Positions 1-5,773 of a stretch of 7,796 bases of DNA are shown here, piece after piece. The notes under the pieces were generated by a model, which did not search any database, was not told the origin of the DNA, and saw only the letters and a program-made list of their open reading frames with translations. The stretch comes from an uncultured Saprospiraceae bacterium (GTDB taxonomy: Bacteria > Bacteroidota > Bacteroidia > Chitinophagales > Saprospiraceae): contig CAKZUM010000411.1 of NCBI GenBank assembly GCA_937921525.1, positions 1 through 7,796 of the forward strand. Reading direction: 5' to 3'. The position numbers were made by a program, and so were the translations under genes. Every line of letters begins with the position of its first letter. The first letter of the stretch is position 1.

Positions 1-1322
1 TTTTTCTTTCGAGAACGAGCATTTTGTTTTTCCAATTTTCGAGCCTGTCGTTTTTCATGGGCTAGATTGACCTTCTGATTTTTCAATTTCTTTTCATGAA
101 AACCACCAGTAGGTGTTTCGTAGGTATTGTGCTGTAGATAATTTTTATCTCCCCCCATTCTTGGAATTTCTTCGGGAATCAAGGTGTCCACAATCTCAAC
201 TACTTCTGGTAACGGTAAAACGGTAATTTTTTGGCCCATTAATACCTCTGCCGCTTCCTGGAATTCTAGCTCTGCCTCTTTGACAAAATTAATAGCATTT
301 CCTTCTTTATCTGCTCGTCCAGTACGACCAATTCTGTGGATATAATGTTCAGGAACTTCTGGCATATCAAAATTGATGACATGAGAAACTTCCAATATAT
401 CTAAACCTCTAGCAATCAATTCTGTTGCCAATAAAACTCTAGTTTCTCCATTGTGAAAACTTTCCACTGTCCTCAATCGGTGATTCTGTGCCTTATTGGA
501 ATGTATCAGTCCAATCTCATCTGGAAAGACTGGGTCCATTCTTTCAAATAATTTATCAACCAATTTTTTAGTCGATACGAATACCAGTACTTTGTTTAGT
601 TCCTCCTTATTCTGTAATAAATGTTGCAGTAAATTTACCTTCGAATTAAAGTTAGGTATTAAATAAGCACTTTGCTCGATTTTTTCTACCGGCGTTCCTC
701 TAACCTCTATTTCAATTTTAACTGGCGAATTAAAGAAGGTATTTATTATTTTCTCTACACTTTCAATCATGGTGGCAGAGAATAATAAATTTTGTCTTCT
801 AGTCGGAAGTAAATCCAGTATATTATGCAATTGCGCTCGAAAGCCTAAATTTAGTATTTCATCCACTTCATCAATCACCAATTTTCTAACAGATTTTAAG
901 TTTAATGCCCCACATAGAGCCAAATCGACCAAACGACCGGGTGTAGCAACGACTAAGTCTGCCCCATCCATCAAGACACGCTTCTGTGTGTTGATATTCG
1001 TTCCCCCGTAAAGCCCTCTGATGCGGACAGACATAGATCCTGTCAACTTCTCTACTTCCTTAACCACTTGCACTACTAACTCTCTAGTTGGAACGATAAC
1101 CAAAATTCTGGGTCGATCATCTTTTGCCCACTTTAAGTCTCTGAGCAAAGGAAGTAAATAAGCTATGGTTTTACCCGTTCCCGTTTGGGCAATGCCGATT
1201 ACATCTCTACCTGAGCCTATAATTGGAAAGGATTCTATCTGAATGGGCGTGGGATAGATTAATCCGTTATCCGCCAAGGCCTTTTGTAAGGTATTGTTTA
1301 GTTTAAAATCTGTAAATAGCAT
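1..1322 (-). CDS. DEAD-box ATP-dependent RNA helicase, C-terminus cut by the window edge
   Basis: This frame is open from an ATG at 1320-1322 to the left edge, giving 440 codons with no stop, so the 3' end is missing. It shows a full DEAD-box core. The Q motif lies at residues 3-28 (ending PTPIQ). Walker A is AQTGTGKT (45-52). Motif Ia is PTRE, followed by ATPGR. Motif II is DEVD (151-154), then SAT, ARGLDI, and motif VI HRIGRTGR (329-336). After the two RecA-like lobes there is a basic Lys/Arg/Gln-rich tail, common in RNA helicases acting on ribosomal or structured RNA. The family unwinds or remodels RNA using ATP; the specific target cannot be read from sequence. Motif II has Val where Ala is usual, and motif V begins ATE rather than ATD. 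trmD lies upstream on the same strand but about 285 bp away, so co-transcription is doubtful. No Shine-Dalgarno is visible. Confidence 0.95.
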   Translation of the reverse strand, partial: MLFTDFKLNNTLQKALADNGLIYPTPIQIESFPIIGSGRDVIGIAQTGTGKTIAYLLPLLRDLKWAKDDRPRILVIVPTRELVVQVVKEVEKLTGSMSVRIRGLYGGTNINTQKRVLMDGADLVVATPGRLVDLALCGALNLKSVRKLVIDEVDEILNLGFRAQLHNILDLLPTRRQNLLFSATMIESVEKIINTFFNSPVKIEIEVRGTPVEKIEQSAYLIPNFNSKVNLLQHLLQNKEELNKVLVFVSTKKLVDKLFERMDPVFPDEIGLIHSNKAQNHRLRTVESFHNGETRVLLATELIARGLDILEVSHVINFDMPEVPEHYIHRIGRTGRADKEGNAINFVKEAELEFQEAAEVLMGQKITVLPLPEVVEIVDTLIPEEIPRMGGDKNYLQHNTYETPTGGFHEKKLKNQKVNLAHEKRQARKLEKQNARSRKK

Positions 1323-1329
1323 TTTATTT

Positions 1330-1617
1330 TTTTTAGAACAGAGAGCAGAGAAGAGAGAGCAGAGATGTATTTCGTTTAAAAACCTATAAAACTTCGTTGA
1401 CTTTAAAAGACAAGTTTAATCCAAAGAATAAAAGTAGTTGACACTTTTAACTTCAAATTCAAATTATGACGTTGACCTTAAAACAGGCTGTCAACATCTC
1501 GTTTTGAGGTTGAAGTGGAGATTGAATTTGAATTTTTAAAAAAACAACTGTCAACCATCTGGATAAACTTGTCCTTTTAAACGAAATCTGTCTCTGTTCT
1601 CGCTTCTCTATTCTTTT
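1330..1617. repeat. Long imperfect inverted repeat filling the helicase-trmD spacer
   Basis: The two halves of this spacer are diverged reverse complements of each other. Matched blocks, from outside in, are: ATTTCGTTTAAAA (1369-1381) with its complement at 1575-1587; GACAAGTTTA (1409-1418) with 1564-1573; GTTGACA (1437-1443) with 1549-1555; and an AAATTCAA-type block near 1454-1465 with 1521-1532. The outermost parts are purine-rich on the left (GAGAGCAGAGA repeated at 1341-1351 and 1355-1365) and pyrimidine-rich on the right (about 1588-1611). The left arm has an extra segment of about 15 bp. The right end touches the last codons of trmD. No T-tailed terminator was seen. It may be a decayed palindromic mobile element, but no transposase is present. 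Confidence 0.75.
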
Positions 1618-2285
1618 AAAAGATCTGGTCTTCGCTCCTGCGTACGCTTCAAAGCCTGTTCATCTCTCCATGCCTCTATTTTGGCAAAATGACCGCTCAA
1701 TAAGACCTCTGGTACTCCGTTGCCTCTAAAATCAGCAGGGCGGGTATATACAGGAGGTGCCAGCATATCATCTTGAAAGGAATCAAATAAGGCAGAGGTT
1801 TCATCATTGAGTACACCAGGAATTAAACGTCCTATAGAGTCTACTAAGACCGCAGCGGGAAGTTCGCCACCAGATAAGACAAAGTCTCCAATAGAAATTT
1901 CTAAGGTAATATATTCTTCCCGAATTCTTTCATCTACCCCTTTGTAGTGACCACACAAGAATAATAGATTATTCTTTAAAGATAAACGATTGGACATCGA
2001 TTGGTTCAATCGTTCTCCATCAGGTGTCAAATAAATGATTTCATCATAAGTTCTTTCCTTCATTAAATCATCAAAACAATTGGCAATTGGCTCTGGCATC
2101 ATGACCATCCCTGCCCCTCCTCCATACTGCATATCATCTATTTGCCGATGCTTGCCCAAACCATACTCTCTAAGATTATGGACATGTACTTCCAACAATC
2201 CTTTCTCTTGCGCCCGTTTCATAATGGAATGCTGTAAAGGACTTTCTAAGAGTTCTGGTAAGACCGATACGATATCTATTCTCAT
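1608..2285 (-). CDS. trmD: tRNA (guanine-N1-)-methyltransferase TrmD
   Basis: The 225-residue product has the length and motifs of bacterial TrmD, which methylates G37 of tRNAs (m1G37) using S-adenosylmethionine and so prevents +1 frameshifting. The N-terminus MRIDIVSVLPEL is typical. The SAM-binding trefoil-knot SPOUT domain shows TPDG (87-90), CGHYKGVDERI (111-121) and SIGDFVLSGGELPA (131-144). It is followed by the conserved Arg of GRLIPGVL (R153) and the Asp-rich segment DSFQDD (168-173), which carries the expected catalytic Asp. The C-terminal tRNA-binding part has YTRP (180-183), VPEVLLSGH (191-199) and the closing RTQERRPDLL. No residue looks missing. The gene is not next to rpsP, rimM or rplS, its common partners in many bacteria. 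A perfect -7 box ends five bases before the ATG, so the mRNA may have almost no leader. Confidence 0.98.
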   Translation of the reverse strand: MRIDIVSVLPELLESPLQHSIMKRAQEKGLLEVHVHNLREYGLGKHRQIDDMQYGGGAGMVMMPEPIANCFDDLMKERTYDEIIYLTPDGERLNQSMSNRLSLKNNLLFLCGHYKGVDERIREEYITLEISIGDFVLSGGELPAAVLVDSIGRLIPGVLNDETSALFDSFQDDMLAPPVYTRPADFRGNGVPEVLLSGHFAKIEAWRDEQALKRTQERRPDLLKE

Positions 2286-2290
2286 AACTG

Positions 2291-2298
2291 CAAATTTA
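2291..2298 (-). promoter_or_regulatory. Candidate -7 promoter box of trmD
   Basis: Read on the minus strand this is TAAATTTG, an exact match to the Bacteroidota -7 consensus TAnnTTTG, followed by CAGTT and then the trmD ATG. No good TTG -33 element is present at the usual 17-23 bp spacing, so the call rests on the -7 box and on its position. Transcription would start at or next to the start codon. Confidence 0.45.
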
Positions 2299-2629
2299 CA
2301 AAAAAAGCAAGTGCTATTAGGCTTAACTTCGAATGGAGAATTGTGAATGGAGAATACTTATAAAAAGTTGGCAATTATACATTTTTAAACAACTTCTTAG
2401 TTTGTTCTTTCAAGATAACGTCACAGCAATGTTATTAAATCAATAAATTTTAAAATAAAGACACAAAAACACCGATAATTTTTTAACTTGACGTATAATC
2501 ATCATTTATAGCCTATTTACTGTCTTTTTTGCAATATTTTAAATGGTTGTGCAAAAAATACAGGTGGAATTAATTCTTGTATCAATCTGTTATAACAAGA
2601 GTGTAATATTAATTAAAAAAACCAATCTT
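2299..2629. other. Divergent spacer between trmD and the YkuK-type gene
   Basis: No gene is supported here. The spacer is AT-rich and contains a direct repeat GAATGGAGAAT (2331-2341 and 2345-2355, period 14). A TTGACG at 2488-2493, followed 17 bp later by AT-rich sequence, resembles a -35-like element but has no convincing partner. An in-frame ATG at 2543 would extend the next gene by 29 residues, but that stretch is not conserved-looking. Confidence 0.5.
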
Positions 2630-3109
2630 ATGGAACTAGGTAAATGGCGAAAATTAAATGGTGACACCATCGACTTGCCAATTAAAATCGCAGTAGAAAA
2701 AACAATTGTTCGAGAGACTAAGGCTGGTCATAAGTTGAAGGTCTGTATCGGTACCGACTCTCAAGTACGAGGTGCCATTACAGAGTTTGCTACTGTCATC
2801 GTTTTTCTAAGAGAGAAAAAAGGCGGTTTTATGTACATCAGTAATTACAAGACTACTAAGGTGATGAAAATCAAAGAACGAATGATTACGGAAGTAGCCA
2901 AGTCTATCGAAGTAGCCTATGGTCTTTGCGACCTATTAGATACCTATAATGTAGAATTAGAGGTACATGCAGATATTAATACAGATCCTTCTTTCCAATC
3001 TAATGTGGCGCTTCGGGAAGCTATGGGATATATCTTAGGAATGGGATTTGTATTTAAGGCAAAGCCAGATGCTTTTGCTAGTACTTATTGTGCGGATAAA
3101 GTTGTTTAA
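2630..3109 (+). CDS. YkuK-type RNase H-like fold protein (DUF458 family)
   Basis: From the ATG at 2630 the product has 159 residues and matches my memory of the YkuK/DUF458 family along its whole length. These proteins are predicted to have a ribonuclease H-like fold; their biological role is not established. Key landmarks are GTDSQ (41-45), which carries the first acidic residue of the RNase H core (D43), a run of beta strands (FATVIVFL), KERM..EVAKSIE (82-94), HADIN (113-117, D115), GYILGMGF, then KPDAF and the ending ADK (D156). Together these Asp/Glu residues could bind metal. An upstream in-frame ATG at 2543 adds 29 residues (MVVQKIQVEL...) rich in Ile/Val/Lys that look like translated spacer; I prefer 2630 because the family motif starts right after it. 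It is divergent from trmD and upstream of acpH with a 182-bp repeat-filled gap. Confidence 0.85.
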   Translation: MELGKWRKLNGDTIDLPIKIAVEKTIVRETKAGHKLKVCIGTDSQVRGAITEFATVIVFLREKKGGFMYISNYKTTKVMKIKERMITEVAKSIEVAYGLCDLLDTYNVELEVHADINTDPSFQSNVALREAMGYILGMGFVFKAKPDAFASTYCADKVV

Positions 3110-3124
3110 GGACCACCCGCCTAA

Positions 3125-3213
3125 ACGTTGACTATTTCATGTTGACAGCAGTGATTTTAAATTCGGTTTTTTCGATTTGAAACATTAGGATTTGAATTAT
3201 TTGTTGTCAACGT
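3125..3213. repeat. Inverted repeat between the YkuK-type gene and acpH
   Basis: ACGTTGAC (3125-3132) and a second GTTGACA (3141-3147) on the left face the complement TGTCAACGT (3205-3213) on the right, with weaker AAATTC / GAATT pairing inside and a T6 loop. The 13-base string GTCAACGTCATAA at 3206-3218 is the exact reverse complement of 1464-1476 in the helicase-trmD spacer. The two spacers therefore seem to hold related elements. Confidence 0.6.
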
Positions 3214-3243
3214 CATAAGTCTGACACCTGACAATGAAATGGT

Positions 3244-3285
3244 CTGACATCTGACTTCTGTTTTCTGACCTCTATTCCCTATCTT
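3244..3285 (+). repeat. Heptamer-phased tandem repeat (CTGACNT-like) leading into the acpH promoter
   Basis: Six consecutive 7-base units can be read: CTGACAT, CTGACTT, CTGTTTT, CTGACCT, CTATTCC and CTATCTT. They begin at 3244, 3251, 3258, 3265, 3272 and 3279. The last unit contains the start of the candidate -7 box of acpH. Related CTGACAC/CTGACAA units occur just upstream, at about 3221-3234. Confidence 0.65.
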
Positions 3286-3287
3286 TG
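3280..3287 (+). promoter_or_regulatory. Candidate -7 promoter box of acpH
   Basis: TATCTTTG is an exact match to TAnnTTTG and lies four bases before the acpH ATG (3292). A CTG at 3258-3260, 19 bp upstream of the box, could stand in for the -33 TTG with one mismatch. The predicted transcript would be leaderless or nearly so. Confidence 0.5.
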
Positions 3288-3291
3288 TTCT

Positions 3292-3876
3292 ATGAATTTC
3301 CTAGCCCATCTATTTCTATCCTGCCAAGATGACGACTTATTAATCGGGAATTTTATAGCGGATTCTATACGCAATAAAGAGGTGGCTAAGTATAGCCCTG
3401 CCATTCAAAAGGGAATCGTCCTACATAGAAAAATTGATAGCTATACGGACCAACATCCAATGGTCAGAAGAAGTACCCATCGCTTACATCCCTATCATGG
3501 TAAGTATGCGCCAGTAGTGGTCGATATATTCTTTGACTATGTTTTATCACATAACTGGGATACTTATTGTGAAGAGCCACTCCCCCTTTTTTCAAAGAAA
3601 ATTTATTGGAAATTAGAGCAACGAGTGAGTGATTTGCCGCTTAAATTACAACGAAGAGTACCTAGTATGATTAAGCATGATTGGTTGATGAATTACGGGA
3701 AAGAGGATGGCTTACGATATGTTTTTGAAACTATGGAAAAGCGAGCTAGTTTTCCAACTAATTTTGATAAAGCGGTCGATCACTTGTTAGCAGATTATGA
3801 AGCTTTTGAAGAAGATTTTAATCTTTTCTTTCCGGATGTGATTCAGATGGTGCATGATTTTTGCGGGTGTGAGTAA
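3292..3876 (+). CDS. acpH: Acyl carrier protein phosphodiesterase (AcpH family)
   Basis: The 194-residue product aligns from memory with E. coli AcpH over its full length, starting with the diagnostic MNFLAHL. AcpH-type enzymes remove the 4'-phosphopantetheine arm from holo-ACP, giving apo-ACP, in a metal-dependent reaction of the HD-phosphatase type in the cytoplasm. Visible family landmarks are GNFIAD (19-24), HRKID (45-49), TDQHP (52-56), the helix VVVDIFFDYVLSHNW (75-89), DWLMNY (130-135) and the C-terminal FFPDVIQMV. No signal peptide or membrane segment is seen. The start is fixed by the conserved N-terminus and the promoter box four bases before it. It is downstream of the YkuK-type gene on the same strand, but its own promoter and the repeat-filled gap suggest separate transcription. 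It is convergent with the Crp/Fnr gene. Confidence 0.92.
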   Translation: MNFLAHLFLSCQDDDLLIGNFIADSIRNKEVAKYSPAIQKGIVLHRKIDSYTDQHPMVRRSTHRLHPYHGKYAPVVVDIFFDYVLSHNWDTYCEEPLPLFSKKIYWKLEQRVSDLPLKLQRRVPSMIKHDWLMNYGKEDGLRYVFETMEKRASFPTNFDKAVDHLLADYEAFEEDFNLFFPDVIQMVHDFCGCE

Positions 3877-3877
3877 C

Positions 3878-3990
3878 ACGGAATTTATTCCGTAAACAGT
3901 AACACGGAATTTATTCCGTAAATAACACAGAATAAATTCTGTGATACTGAAATACAGAATAAATTCTGTGGTACCATAAATTCTGGATAC
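3878..3990. repeat. Array of four short palindromes plus a half unit, in the acpH/crp convergent spacer
   Basis: The array begins two bases after the acpH stop. Units 1 and 2 are ACGGAATTTATTCCGT (3878-3893, 3904-3919). Units 3 and 4 are ACAGAATAAATTCTGT (3927-3942, 3954-3969), which read in the opposite orientation. Unit 3 extends by one pair to CACAGAAT/ATTCTGTG. A half unit TAAATTCTG is at 3977-3985. Start-to-start spacing is 26, 23 and 27 bp. Between the two types, one base pair in each stem changes from G-C to A-T with both partners altered, so the pairing is kept. Confidence 0.85.
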
Positions 3991-4032
3991 AAAAAAAGTG
4001 GCAATATCTCGCATATAGCGAGAAAGTGCCAC
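3991..4032 (-). terminator. Intrinsic terminator of the Crp/Fnr-family gene
   Basis: Read on the minus strand, GTGGCA...TCTCGC pairs with GCGAGA...TGCCAC. That makes two 6-bp helices (4027-4032 with 3998-4003 and 4018-4023 with 4007-4012) separated by a 3x3 internal loop and closed by a 5-nt loop. Seven T's follow (3991-3997). It lies about 50 bp after the stop codon of the Crp/Fnr gene. The plus-strand side has no T tract, so it should act only on that gene. Confidence 0.88.
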
Positions 4033-4080
4033 CCTATTAAATTATATCTATGGTCTGAAAAAGGTACCTGTCAACTAAAT

Positions 4081-4761
4081 TTAAGCCAACTTGGCCATAT
4101 CTCGAATCAAAATACTTCTTCTATTGAAGTAGATTAAATCAGATCGTTTTAGTTCATTTAAAACAGAAGTAACCGTTTGTCTAGACGTACCTGTAATGTT
4201 AGCGATGTCTTGCTGGGTTAAACAATGTTTGAATAACATTTCAAAACCGACCTTTCGGCCTCTCTTTTCAGCAGACTCTTTTATAAAATCAATAATTCTT
4301 GCTCTAGCATCTTTAAAAACTAGATCTTCTAATCTAGTCTCCACTTCTCTCAATCTAGTACCAATGTAATTCATTAAGGACACACATAATTGCTGGTTAG
4401 TAGCAATTAATCGTTGGAAATCACTCGTTTTCAATGCGTAGTATTGTACATCTTCATTCATAGCCACAGCAAAATCTTTTCTGTTGGATTCGCCAACTAG
4501 AGATAATTCACCGAACATCGCCATTGGATGCAAAACGTACTTGATTACTTCTCTGCCATCGTCGGAAAGGCTACCTATTTTAACGATGCCTTTCACTAAA
4601 AAGCAGACAAAACTGGAAGCTTCTCCTACCTTAAAAATGTCATCAAATTTAGAAACGGTTCTCAGTTCTACCAATTCTAATAGTTGATTCATTTCTTGAT
4701 CAGAGAGTACTTCAAAAAGCGGAAAATTTCTGAAAAAATCTAAGTTACCTGAATTTTTCAT
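4081..4761 (-). CDS. Crp/Fnr-family transcriptional regulator
   Basis: The 226-residue product has an N-terminal cyclic-nucleotide-binding-type beta barrel (about residues 11-125, with GIVKIG at 58-63, the turn DDGREVI and FGELSLVGES at 83-92). A dimerisation helix follows (about 126-148), then a C-terminal winged helix-turn-helix (about 150-226). The HTH reads LTQQDIANITGTSRQTVTSVLNEL, with recognition-helix residues S193, R194, Q195 and S199. At the place where E. coli CRP has the cAMP-phosphate pair Arg-Ser, this protein has Arg-Lys-Asp (94-96). There is no N-terminal Cys cluster as in FNR. The ligand is therefore unknown and probably not cAMP in the CRP manner. It is a single gene: a candidate promoter ends four bases before the ATG and a strong terminator follows the stop. 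Target genes cannot be named. Confidence 0.93.
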   Translation of the reverse strand: MKNSGNLDFFRNFPLFEVLSDQEMNQLLELVELRTVSKFDDIFKVGEASSFVCFLVKGIVKIGSLSDDGREVIKYVLHPMAMFGELSLVGESNRKDFAVAMNEDVQYYALKTSDFQRLIATNQQLCVSLMNYIGTRLREVETRLEDLVFKDARARIIDFIKESAEKRGRKVGFEMLFKHCLTQQDIANITGTSRQTVTSVLNELKRSDLIYFNRRSILIRDMAKLA

Positions 4762-4765
4762 AACG

Positions 4766-4773
4766 CAAGTTTA
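4766..4773 (-). promoter_or_regulatory. Candidate -7 promoter box of the Crp/Fnr-family gene
   Basis: On the minus strand this is TAAACTTG, one mismatch from TAnnTTTG, followed by CGTT and the ATG. A TTG lies 16 bp upstream, slightly short of the usual spacing. The box-to-ATG arrangement is almost the same as at trmD (TAAATTTG, CAGTT, ATG). Confidence 0.4.
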
Positions 4774-4796
4774 TGGGTTAAGAAAAGTCCAATTGA

Positions 4797-4912
4797 TTAA
4801 TACAACCGGTTTTTAAGAAGGAATCAAAAATGCTCATGAAACAGCAAATGCTGTTTTGGGATCACGATCGTATTTTTGATGTTGTTAGAACTGGACTACC
4901 GTGTTGTATTAA
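4797..4912. repeat. Nested inverted repeat, about 116 bp, upstream of the Crp/Fnr-family gene
   Basis: There are three nested perfect arms: TTAATACAAC (4797-4806) with GTTGTATTAA (4903-4912), extendable by CGGT/ACCG with one bulge; ATCAAAAAT (4823-4831) with ATTTTTGAT (4872-4880); and at the centre AAACAGCA (4839-4846) with TGCTGTTT (4849-4856). The arms could be terminal repeats of a small non-autonomous element or the stem of a long hairpin. It begins 36 bp upstream of the regulator's start codon. Confidence 0.65.
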
Positions 4913-5640
4913 GTAGGACGCTACCAAAACAACAGCTAATACGGAAATGTCTAATTCTAGCATAAATATCTATACAATAGTCTGTGTTAAAAAGTACAAA
5001 ATATTGAATTTGTATAGTAATATTACTTAACTCCAAACACTTAAACAGTTGTAAACCAATGAACTAAGTTTAAAAAATAGCTATGATTGTTGATCATAGT
5101 GGTTACAGTTTTATTCAGAATATTAATATTTGTCGCTTTTATATTTTAATAAAAACACTTTAGCGGCTTTTATTAATTAAAATTCAACAACCTACTGCTA
5201 TTCCAAATTTTAAGTGAAAGGGTCGAAAAATAACGATCAATTATAGATTGGGACAAACCTAATGAGAATTGCTAGTTAACGACATTACAGTCTATATGAA
5301 AGTGTTTTTAATGTAGAAAGGTGTTACCAGTAAATGGTATTTTTTTTCAAAACCCTTCTTTTGTTTTATTATTGAAGGGCTTTATTGAATCACAGTTGGG
5401 ACAGGGTAAATCTTTATTTTAATAAGAAAGGTGTGTATACACTTGGGACAAAAATAATCGCTAATTATTCATGTTTCGAACCAAAAATTACTAGCTAGAT
5501 TACGGATATAAAAACGCCCCTAGGTTTCGGGATATTGCGAGAAATGGTAAGTAATAGCGAAATATATGCTTTTTTAATAATTTGTTAACAGCTGGTCTTA
5601 TAAGGCTGTTAAGAAAAACAATTATGAACCACAAAAGAGC
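4913..5640. other. About 0.7 kb without a recognisable gene
   Basis: All six frames are broken by frequent stops and no protein motif or known RNA was recognised. What is visible: a hairpin CTATGAT/ATCATAG (5081-5087, 5093-5099); three copies of TTGGGACA (5248-5255, 5396-5403, 5443-5450); the shared string AGAAAGGTGT near 5316 and 5425; the palindrome GTGTATACAC (5433-5442); and a hairpin TTAACAGC/GCTGTTAA (5585-5592, 5605-5612) with a 12-nt loop. These could be remnants of repeats or a decayed region. Confidence 0.5.
5325..5347 (+). terminator. Weak terminator-like hairpin in the gene-free region
   Basis: TACCA (5325-5329) pairs with TGGTA (5335-5339) around a 5-nt loop and is followed by eight T's (5340-5347). 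The stem is only 5 bp and no upstream gene on this strand is known, so it may be chance. Confidence 0.25.
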
Positions 5641-5646
5641 ACATTT

Positions 5647-5720
5647 TTTTTTACCACATAGGTACATAGTTCACATAGCAAAGCGTAACTATGTGCCCTA
5701 TGTACCTATGTGGTAAAAAA
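5647..5720. repeat. Palindromic element, copy A (downstream of the AAA ATPase gene)
   Basis: Two 32-base arms (5647-5678 and 5689-5720) pair at 30 of 32 positions around a 10-nt loop. Each arm runs from T6 or A6 through ACCACATAGG and the recurring ACATAG motif at a period of about 8-9 bp. The two mismatches are TT versus the complement of CC at about 5670-5671. The A and T tracts lie inside the palindrome, so the hairpin has no free T tail and is not a normal terminator. The right arm, reversed, is identical over 26 bases (5689-5714) to 7379-7404 in copy B. Confidence 0.9.
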
Positions 5721-5773
5721 TCTATCTAGTAAATATGTAGTAAAAACTATCGTATCCTATATTTTTTCAAATA

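Noticed and set aside
769..1011. Plus-strand open frame of 80 codons
   Set aside because: It lies entirely inside the helicase gene on the opposite strand, has a low-complexity Ser/Lys composition and no motif.
2080..2346. Plus-strand open frame of 88 codons over the 5' end of trmD
   Set aside because: Antisense shadow of trmD, with Cys/Ser-rich composition and no family resemblance.
2543..2629. Upstream start for the YkuK-type protein
   Set aside because: The extra 29 residues look like translated AT-rich spacer and precede the family's normal start; ATG 2630 is preferred, though not proven.
3878..3990. CRISPR array
   Set aside because: The units are 16-bp palindromes with 7-11 bp gaps in mixed orientations, not direct repeats with unique spacers of 30 or more bp.
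3787..4032. Minus-strand open frame of 81 codons across the palindrome array
   Set aside because: It reads through the palindromes and the terminator and overlaps the end of acpH; the sequence is repeat-derived.
4484..4687. Plus-strand open frame of 67 codons
   Set aside because: It is antisense to the Crp/Fnr gene, whose protein motifs are clear.
5647..5720. Copy A as the intrinsic terminator of the AAA ATPase gene
   Set aside because: The A and T tracts pair with each other inside the stem, leaving no unpaired T tail on either strand.
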